DNA of 64,000 bases, from the NCBI RefSeq assembly GCF_000745345.1, contig NZ_JQNR01000005.1:4216001-4280000 (forward strand), written 5' to 3'. The first letter of the stretch is position 1; every line of letters starts with the position of its first letter. The notes beneath the pieces were generated by a model. The model saw only the letters and a list, made by a program, of their open reading frames with translations, did no database searches and was not told the origin of the DNA. The translations under genes were made by a program, and so were the position numbers. Shown piece by piece: positions 58,100 through 64,000 of this stretch. This DNA is from Actinacidiphila yeochonensis CN732 (GTDB taxonomy: Bacteria > Actinomycetota > Actinomycetes > Streptomycetales > Streptomycetaceae).

Positions 58100-60511
58100 C
58101 TACGGCAGCGTCGGGAGGTCCTCGGGGTGGAGGAGCTGGAGTTCCTCGTGGGTCGGGTCGGCGATCTGCGCCAGCCGTACCGCGTGGCTCTCCACCATCG
58201 CCTCGAAGGTCTGCCGCGCGGTGCGGCCGTTGCCGAACGCGGGGCCCTTGGGGATGGCGGTGAAGTACTTCAGCAGTGCCTCGGAGGTGTCGTCGGCGAT
58301 CTCGTACTGCTGGTCGGCGGACTGCGTGCCGACGATCTGCAGCAGCTCCTCCGGGCTGTAGTCACTGAACGTGATGGTGCGTGAGAAGCGTGAGGCGACA
58401 CCGGGGTTGGAGTCGAGGAAGCGTTCCATCTCCGCCGTGTAGCCCGCGACGATCACCACCACCGCGTCCCGGTGGTCCTCCATCAGCTTCACCAGGGTGT
58501 CGATCGCCTCCCGGCCGAAGTCCCGGCCCGCGTCCTCCGGCGCGAGCGCGTACGCCTCGTCGATGAACAGCACGCCGCCGCGGGCCCGTTCGAACGCCTC
58601 CTGGGTGCGGATGGCGGTCGAGCCGATGTGCTCGCCCACCAGGTCCACCCGCGCCACCTCCACCAGGTGGCCGCTCTCCAGGACCCCGAGCGACGCCAGG
58701 ATCTCGCCGTACAGCCGTGCCACGGTGGTCTTGCCGGTGCCGGGGGAGCCGGTGAAGACCAGGTGGCGGCGGGGCGAGGGGGCCTTGAGGCCGGCCTGCT
58801 CGCGGCGCCGCCCGACCGAGATCATGTCGATCAGGGTGCGCACCTCCCGCTTGACGCCCTCCAGGCCGACCAGCGCGTCCAGGTCGCCCAGGACGTCCGT
58901 GCTCTCCCGGGTGGCCACCCGCACCTGCGGCGGAGCGGCGGGCTCGGCAGGCCGCTGCGGCGGCACCCCGCCGAGCACACCGAAGGACTGCCCGCCGCTC
59001 ACCGCCCGCAGCGGCTCCGGCGGCGGGGTCGCCGACGGCTCCTGTGCCGCGGCCTTGTCGCTCGTGCAGTCCTCCACCACCGGCCCCGGCTCGGCGAACT
59101 CGTACCCGCCCCGGGCGCACCGCTCGGTGCGGCACCGGGTCAGGGTGGAGCGGCAGCCGTCGATCACGTGGAAGCCGTACCCGCTGCTGCCGGTCACCCG
59201 GCAGCCGGTGAACGTGCCCCGCCCGCCGGCCGAGACGTAGACACCCGCCTCCGACGGGTTGGTGATCGTGCAGCGCTCCAGGGCCGGGTCGGCGCCCTTG
59301 GTGACGATGACGCCGGTCGAGGTGGCGTCGATGGTCGTCTGGGAGAGGGTGCCGCCGCTGCCGTGGTCGCGGAACCAGGCGCCGGTGGCGGCCTCCCGGA
59401 TACGGCAGTCGTCGAGCTGGACGACGGCGCCGTCGCTCACCGACACGGCCGTGTTGCGGATCTGCGTGAAGTCGCTGTCCACGACGTCGGCGCGCGAGCC
59501 CCGGTCGAGCACGAACAGCGCGTCCGGGACGTCGTGCACCCGGCAGGAGTCCAGTATGGCCACCGCGCCGTCGCTCACCCACACGGCCGGGTAGTCGCCG
59601 GAACTGTCGTGTATTTCGCACTGGTTGGCGTCCACCCGGGTGCCCGGGTCCCACACCGACAGGCCGTTGCGGCCGAAGCCGCGCACCGTGCAGCGGGTGA
59701 GGGTGAGCACCGAGCGGGCCCGCAGGTCGACGGCGTTCTCGGGGACGTCGTGGATGTCGCAGTCGTTCAGGGCCAGCACCGCGTCGGTGTCCAGGCTGAT
59801 GCCGTCACCCGTGGTGCGGTGCACCTGGCAGTCGGTGAACTGGCCGGCGCCGCGCGCCGACAACTGCACGCCGGGCCCGCGCACCTCGTACACCTCGCAG
59901 CTGACCGCCTCCAGGTTGCTGCCCTCGCCGGTCACCTCCAGTCCCGCCCCCGAGGCGTGGTGCACCCGGCAGCGCTCCAGCCGCGGTCCGGCGCCGCCGC
60001 GCACCGACACCCCGCTCTGCCCGGCCGAGACGACCTCGCACTCCTCGAACAGGCCCCCGGCGCCGTCCAGGACGCTCACCCCGATCCCGGCCGGGTTGTC
60101 CACCACGCAGCGGCGGACCGTCGGCCGGGCCCCGTCGCGCACTTCCAGCCCCACCGCGGAGCGGGTCGAGATGCGCAGGCCGACCAGTTCGGGGGTGCTC
60201 CGCTCGACGAGGAGGGCGGGTGAGGTGACGTCCTGGCATTCGACGGTGAGGTCGTGCACGGCGGCCGGGGCGCGCAGTGTCAGGCCGACGCCGGAGGACG
60301 GCGCGATCCGGACCGTCCCTGGACCGTCGGCGCAGCGCAGCACCACCGCGTGGTCGAGGACCAGATTCTCCCGGTAGGTGCCCGCACCCACCGAGAGCAC
60401 GTCGCCGTCGCTCGCCGCCTCCAGCGCGGCGGCGAGCGACTCGTACTCACCTGTGCGGCGGCGCCACCGAGAACCGCTCGGATTGGTCACCTGCACCACG
60501 CCATGTGCCAT
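58100..60511 (-). CDS. Right-handed beta-helix and AAA+ (CbxX/EccA-like) ATPase fusion
   Basis: The 803-residue protein has two parts. Residues about 15-480 form a parallel beta-helix with roughly fifteen repeating turns of the VxxCxVxxxxxxGVxVxxGAxxxLxxC type (for example GGLFEECEVVSAGQSGVSVR; GYGFHVIDGCRSTLTRCRTE). Residues about 540-800 are an AAA+ ATPase of the CbxX/CfqX family: LVGLEGVKREVRTLIDMI, Walker A TGSPGTGKTTVARLYGE (near 585), Walker B GGVLFIDEAYALAP (near 649) and the arginine finger SRFSRTITF. CbxX-type ATPases remodel partner proteins, as EccA does in type VII secretion. The beta-helix could recognise a partner or polymer. The start is ATG 60511. Confidence 0.9.
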   Translation of the reverse strand: MAHGVVQVTNPSGSRWRRRTGEYESLAAALEAASDGDVLSVGAGTYRENLVLDHAVVLRCADGPGTVRIAPSSGVGLTLRAPAAVHDLTVECQDVTSPALLVERSTPELVGLRISTRSAVGLEVRDGARPTVRRCVVDNPAGIGVSVLDGAGGLFEECEVVSAGQSGVSVRGGAGPRLERCRVHHASGAGLEVTGEGSNLEAVSCEVYEVRGPGVQLSARGAGQFTDCQVHRTTGDGISLDTDAVLALNDCDIHDVPENAVDLRARSVLTLTRCTVRGFGRNGLSVWDPGTRVDANQCEIHDSSGDYPAVWVSDGAVAILDSCRVHDVPDALFVLDRGSRADVVDSDFTQIRNTAVSVSDGAVVQLDDCRIREAATGAWFRDHGSGGTLSQTTIDATSTGVIVTKGADPALERCTITNPSEAGVYVSAGGRGTFTGCRVTGSSGYGFHVIDGCRSTLTRCRTERCARGGYEFAEPGPVVEDCTSDKAAAQEPSATPPPEPLRAVSGGQSFGVLGGVPPQRPAEPAAPPQVRVATRESTDVLGDLDALVGLEGVKREVRTLIDMISVGRRREQAGLKAPSPRRHLVFTGSPGTGKTTVARLYGEILASLGVLESGHLVEVARVDLVGEHIGSTAIRTQEAFERARGGVLFIDEAYALAPEDAGRDFGREAIDTLVKLMEDHRDAVVVIVAGYTAEMERFLDSNPGVASRFSRTITFSDYSPEELLQIVGTQSADQQYEIADDTSEALLKYFTAIPKGPAFGNGRTARQTFEAMVESHAVRLAQIADPTHEELQLLHPEDLPTLP

Positions 60512-60686
60512 CGGGCTGCCCTGCCCCCACCTCTTGCGATCGGCCGACCGGGGGTCAACGGTAGCGTGCTGCGAGGTGTGCCCGTGACCGCGACCCGGTG
60601 AACGGACGGCGCACTCCGGCGCGCCCGGAGGCGGCCCTTCCGCCGAGGCGGCCGGCGCGCGATGCCGCAGATGGCGCGCCGTCAGC

Positions 60687-60728
60687 CGTCAGCCGCCGGT
60701 CGTCAGCCGCCGGTCGTCAGCCGCCGGT
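60687..60728. repeat. 14-bp tandem repeat (CGTCAGCCGCCGGT), three copies
   Basis: Perfect copies occupy 60687-60700, 60701-60714 and 60715-60728, with a partial copy just before. They lie between two leftward genes, upstream of the beta-helix/ATPase gene. Confidence 0.92.
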
Positions 60729-60762
60729 ACGGCCGGGACACGGCGCTGCGGCTGGCGCGCCG

Positions 60763-61386
60763 TCAGCCTCCGGCGCCCGCCCGGCCCCAGTTCTGCCCGA
60801 CGCGGGCCCACTCGCGCTCCCACGACGCCATGCGGCGGCGCATCAGGCGCCACATCGCCACCTGGCGGGTGATGACGATCAGGCCCGCCACGGTGGAGGC
60901 GGCGGCGGTGCCGGTGAGCACCGCCCGGGTGTCGGCGGTGACGGGGTCCAGGGGCACCGGGACCAGGTCCCCCCGCCGGTCCACCCACAGCCGGACGCCT
61001 CCCCGCTGCCACACTTCGAGGTCCGAGGAGACCGCCGCGGTGTGCGTGCTGCCGTTCGGGGCGGTCCACCTCAGGACGTCGCCGTGGCCCGACAGTCCGG
61101 CCCGGGGATCGTTCCTCGCCCCCTCGGCGGTCCGGGCGACCACGACGCCCTTGGCGCCGGACTCGACGGTCGCGGGCACGAGGGCGCGTTGCGCGTGCTG
61201 GGCCCGCACCGTCTGCCGGAGGGCCCGGTCGGCCGACTGGCCGGCCCACCAGCCGAGCAGCGGGGTCAGGCACAGCAGCACGGCGCTGACCAGCACCAGC
61301 CACGCCTCGACGACATCGGTGGGACGGCGCAGCGCGTTGCGCCGCCACCGCCACCCGCGTCGGACCAGCCCTTCGCGACGGCTCAT
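60763..61386 (-). CDS. Rv1733c-like two-helix membrane protein
   Basis: The 207-residue protein has an N-terminal basic stretch, a first membrane helix (AWLVLVSAVLLCLTPLLGWW, about residues 28-48), an extracytoplasmic loop containing RWTAPNGSTHTAAVSSDLEV and VWQRGGVRLWVDRRGDLVPV, and a second helix (AVLTGTAAASTVAGLIVITR, about 154-173). This resembles the Rv1733c-like family of actinobacteria. Its function is unknown. The ATG at 61386 is the standard start. Three 14-bp repeats lie directly downstream. Confidence 0.82.
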   Translation of the reverse strand: MSRREGLVRRGWRWRRNALRRPTDVVEAWLVLVSAVLLCLTPLLGWWAGQSADRALRQTVRAQHAQRALVPATVESGAKGVVVARTAEGARNDPRAGLSGHGDVLRWTAPNGSTHTAAVSSDLEVWQRGGVRLWVDRRGDLVPVPLDPVTADTRAVLTGTAAASTVAGLIVITRQVAMWRLMRRRMASWEREWARVGQNWGRAGAGG

Positions 61387-61479
61387 CGGCGGCCACCCCC
61401 TCTCACACCCTTCAACTACCGCGGACGGCGTGATTCATGCGTGTCCGCCCGCAGGGGTCGCGCGACGGGGCGCGGAAAG

Positions 61480-62307
61480 TCACTCCATCAGGGTCAACGC
61501 GTCGCCGACGTGCAGGGTTCCGGGCGCCTCGGGGATGAGGTTCTGGCCGAACAGCAGCTTTCCCGCGCCGGTGCGGCGGCGGGCCAGCGCGGGCAGCGGT
61601 TCACGGCCGCGCTCGCCGGTGACCTGGTCGGTGGTGGTGACCACGCACCGGGCGCACGGCTTGGGCGCCCGGAAGACCACCTCCCCGATACGCACCCGGC
61701 GCCACCCGTGCTCGGCCCACGCCTCCGTCCCCTCCACGACCACGTTGGGCCGGAACCGGTCCATCGGCAGCGGCCCCTCGTGCGGTGCCGTCCCCTGGGA
61801 GACCAGGTCGTTGAGGGCGGCCAGGGACGCCGTGGCCGTCAGCAGCAGCGGGTAGCCGTCGGCGAGGCTGACCGTGTCGCCGGGCAGGGCGTACTCGGGG
61901 TCCACCAGCCGGGGCAGGGCGACCGGGTCCTGGTGGACCAGGCGGACGGGCGTGCCCAGGAACGCGCTCAGCCACGCGTCGGCCTCCGGGCCGGCCGCGC
62001 GCACCCGGATCTCGTCCTTGAAGTGCCTGACGAGCAGCTCCGGGCCGGGCGGCGGCACCGCCACCGTCAGCGGGGCGCCGCCGGCCACCGACAGCCGCAC
62101 CGCGCCGTCCGGCAGGAGCGCGGCGTCGACCCGGGCGAGTGCGGGCTGCTCCCGCTGCGTCACCGAGCGCAGTGTCCGGGCGTCGGCGATCATCCACCGG
62201 CGGTCGCCCGCGAGTCCCCACGGCTCGACGACCGCCGTACGCACGCCGGTGGTGCGCAGCGATTTCACCGGATAGAGGTACAGGGCGGCAACGCGCGGCG
62301 GTGTCAT
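61480..62307 (-). CDS. MOSC-domain protein (YcbX/mARC-like)
   Basis: The 275-residue protein has an N-terminal MOSC beta-barrel domain (VAALYLYPVKSLRTTGVRTA, then GLAGDRRWMI) and a C-terminal MOSC domain in which the cofactor-ligating cysteine region reads APKPCARCVVTTTDQVTG. It resembles YcbX and mammalian mARC, which bind molybdenum cofactor and reduce N-hydroxylated compounds with an electron donor. A fused ferredoxin domain, present in YcbX, is missing, so a separate reductase would be required. The ATG at 62307 is preferred to an upstream Arg/Gly-rich extension. Confidence 0.88.
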   Translation of the reverse strand: MTPPRVAALYLYPVKSLRTTGVRTAVVEPWGLAGDRRWMIADARTLRSVTQREQPALARVDAALLPDGAVRLSVAGGAPLTVAVPPPGPELLVRHFKDEIRVRAAGPEADAWLSAFLGTPVRLVHQDPVALPRLVDPEYALPGDTVSLADGYPLLLTATASLAALNDLVSQGTAPHEGPLPMDRFRPNVVVEGTEAWAEHGWRRVRIGEVVFRAPKPCARCVVTTTDQVTGERGREPLPALARRRTGAGKLLFGQNLIPEAPGTLHVGDALTLME

Positions 62308-62370
62308 CCCCCCAGGGTGCCATCGCCGCGGCTGGTCCCCCGATCCGCCCCGGCCCCGCACGGTGTCGCG

Positions 62371-62949
62371 TCAGCCCTGGTAGTAACCGCCCCCGTGCTG
62401 CTGCTGCGGGGGCACGCCGGCGCCGAGGTTGCGGCGCTGGTAGAGGTCCTCGGGGTGGCCACCGGGCATCTGGCGGGGCGCCATCGGGCGCGGCGGCACC
62501 GGACGGGCGGTGTCGTATCCGGAGGGTGACGGGTGCTGGGGGTTCTGCGTCGGCTGCCCGCCGCCGTTCCAGCCCCCTCCGTAGGCCGCCGGCCGCGGGG
62601 CCGGCGCCGGCTGGGGTGTGTACGGCGTGGCGGGCTGCGGGTAGCCCTGGGCCGGGTAGCCGTTCTGCACCGGCTGGGGCTGGCCGTAGGACGGCTGCGC
62701 GGACGGCCCGGAGGGCAGCGCCGGCAGCGCGGGCAGCGCCGGGCGCATAGGCATGTTCCCGCTGTTGCCGAAGGCGTTGAAGCTGCCGGTGTCGTACGAC
62801 GGGTAGGGCGCTGGCACGCGGATGGGTGCGATCTGCGGGGTGCCGCGTTCGGCCACGAGGCTGTCGTAGATCGGGGTGTCCGGGAAGGACGCAGACGAAG
62901 GGTAGTAGCTGCCGGAGCCGCCACCGTACGAACCGCGGGGGGTGGTCAT
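62371..62949 (-). CDS. DUF6643 family protein
   Basis: The 192-residue protein is low in complexity and rich in Pro, Gly, Gln and Tyr, with the conserved block SFPDTPIYDSLVAERGTPQI APIRVPAPY near residues 21-50 that defines this Streptomyces family. No domain with a known fold is visible and the rest looks disordered. There is no signal peptide. Such proteins are highly conserved in the genus but uncharacterised. The ATG at 62949 begins MTTPRGSYGG. Sequence upstream at 62950-63060 is AT richer and likely holds its promoter. Confidence 0.85.
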   Translation of the reverse strand: MTTPRGSYGGGSGSYYPSSASFPDTPIYDSLVAERGTPQIAPIRVPAPYPSYDTGSFNAFGNSGNMPMRPALPALPALPSGPSAQPSYGQPQPVQNGYPAQGYPQPATPYTPQPAPAPRPAAYGGGWNGGGQPTQNPQHPSPSGYDTARPVPPRPMAPRQMPGGHPEDLYQRRNLGAGVPPQQQHGGGYYQG

Positions 62950-63407
62950 GAGCCATAAGTTAAGCCCACGATGTGGTCGTTGGGGAGACCGATTTGATGG
63001 TTGTTTTGCGTGCAGTGGGTGACCTCCGGTCATCAATACGAGCGAACCTGTGGAAAACGGTCCGCATATGCCGCTGTGATCAGGTAAAAGCCGCGTTTCG
63101 CGGACCCGTCGGCGTGTCGGGTGAAGCCCGTCGGGAATGGTGGGGCCGAAGGGCGCCGAGGGGAGTTCGATGGCGCCGCCGCGAAGCGCGGTGCCTGGTG
63201 CCCCCGCGCGGGCTCAGCCCCCAGCGCACCGCCGGCTACGCCGACGGATGGGGCCTGGCCTGGCCGCCCGGGCCCGCGTCCTGACGCACGGCCTCCGGGC
63301 ACGCTTCCGACCCCACGGCCGCCGCGGCCCGGACCGACCGGGCGGACTGGGGCGCCCCAGGAGGCGAGTCCGGCCTCCAAGGGCGCGCACCCGGCCGCGC
63401 CGCTCGC
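62950..63407. other. Intergenic region, 458 bp
   Basis: The part near 62950-63100 is the AT-richer promoter region of the DUF6643 gene. The rest is GC rich with no credible gene on either strand. Confidence 0.45.
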
Positions 63408-64000
63408 TCAGACCGACGGGTCCGGCTTGGCGTAGGTGCGGCCCTTCCAGGCCGCGCCCTGGCCGCGGTAGTGGCGTACCGCCGAGTCCACCGTCATCAG
63501 CAGGTACAGCGCCGCCGTGTACGGCAGCAGGGGCGCCAGCCGGCGCGGCTGCCCGTAGTACCGCAGCATCGGCAGGTACGTGCCCGCCATCACGGCCCAG
63601 GCCGCCGCACCCAGCGCGCACAGCGGCCACGCCCCGGCGACCGCGCCGCCCACCGCGGCGACCGGCGGCACCAGGTAGACCAGCGCGAGCCCCAGCACCG
63701 TTCCGGCCAGGACCAGGGGGTTGTGCCGCAGCTGGGCGTAGGCGCTGCGGGCCACCATCCGCCACAGCTCGGCCAGGTCCGGGTAGGGGCGGACGCTGTC
63801 GACCCGCTCGGCCAGGCCCAGCCAGATCCGCCCGCCCGAGCGCTTGACCGCGCGGGCCAGCGCGACGTCGTCGATCACCGACTGGCGGATCGTGTCCGGC
63901 ACCCCCGCTGCCTCGGCGGCCGTGGCGCGCAGCAGTACGCAGCCGCCGGCGGCCGCCGCCGTGCGCCCGCGCGGCCGGTTGATCCAGCGGAACGGGTAGA
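63408..64000 (-). CDS. HpnB-like glycosyltransferase, C-terminal part (runs off the edge)
   Basis: Only the last 197 codons are in the window; the start lies beyond position 64000. The visible part reads YPFRWINRPRGRTAAAAGGC, then IRQSVIDDVALARAVKRSGG and RIWLGLAERVDSVRPYPDLA. These are the acceptor-side motifs (including a D-D and R-x-Y stretch) of the hopanoid-associated family 2 glycosyltransferase HpnB. Membrane helices follow at about 63580-63730 on the plus map. Hopanoid synthesis genes would be expected to the right if this is correct. The partner genes are not seen here. Confidence 0.82.
   Translation of the reverse strand, partial: YPFRWINRPRGRTAAAAGGCVLLRATAAEAAGVPDTIRQSVIDDVALARAVKRSGGRIWLGLAERVDSVRPYPDLAELWRMVARSAYAQLRHNPLVLAGTVLGLALVYLVPPVAAVGGAVAGAWPLCALGAAAWAVMAGTYLPMLRYYGQPRRLAPLLPYTAALYLLMTVDSAVRHYRGQGAAWKGRTYAKPDPSV

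Overview
The window is about 74% G+C with strong GC3 bias, GTG starts, leaderless promoters and actinomycete-typical families: F420/deazaflavin oxidoreductase, mycothiol-type maleylpyruvate isomerase fold, DUF6421, DUF6643, DUF6332, DUF5134, Rv1733c-like, DUF2510-scramblase. It reads as a Streptomyces or close-relative chromosome segment, mostly housekeeping and regulatory genes rather than a biosynthetic cluster. All assignments rest on reading the sequence; no search was run.

Layout. 0.5-17 kb: YjbQ; a frameshifted TetR gene; a divergent ATP-dependent DNA ligase / LigD-type polymerase pair (DNA repair); an SDR with a MmyB-type XRE regulator; AsnC; a membrane protein; a lactonase; a CbiX-like protein; and a leftward operon ung - scramblase - BadF kinase, then TetR and HAD genes. 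17-20 kb: a tiny cysteine peptide with an excellent ribosome binding site, an M56 peptidase, DUF5134 and a GNAT. 21-25 kb: a rightward operon DUF6421 - SDR - threonine-aldolase-like enzyme, then a leaderless transglutaminase-like gene and a thioredoxin. 26-30 kb: flavin reductase, etfB-etfA and a citrate-lyase-like aldolase. 30-42 kb: four divergent regulator/target pairs with readable operators or promoters (LacI/ROK kinase, ROK repressor/MFS, MarR/MFS, TetR/F420-type oxidoreductase), plus DUF6332 and a geranylgeranyl-reductase-like flavoprotein. 43-48 kb: M20 dipeptidase, an AAA-NUDIX fusion, DUF2797 and an RsbW-like kinase.

48-51 kb is the one clearly mobile or decaying area. Remnants of SUKH (SMI1/KNR4) immunity-type genes in several frames are cut by an IS110-family element with 12-bp imperfect terminal repeats and a 255-bp non-coding leader, the layout of elements that encode a bridge RNA. 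Removing the element rejoins an open frame. 51-64 kb: alpha/beta hydrolase, a Tat-like molybdopterin enzyme with a membrane cytochrome b partner, a DeoR regulator, a large membrane protein with a GHSQG serine-hydrolase motif, a beta-helix/AAA+ ATPase fusion, Rv1733c-like, MOSC, DUF6643 and the end of an HpnB-like glycosyltransferase.

Three genes carry single-base frameshifts at otherwise healthy loci (1.4, 36.2 and 37.9 kb), so assembly error must be excluded before calling pseudogenes. Short tandem repeats of 7, 8, 14, 14 and 34 bp sit in intergenic DNA. No tRNA, rRNA or CRISPR array was seen.
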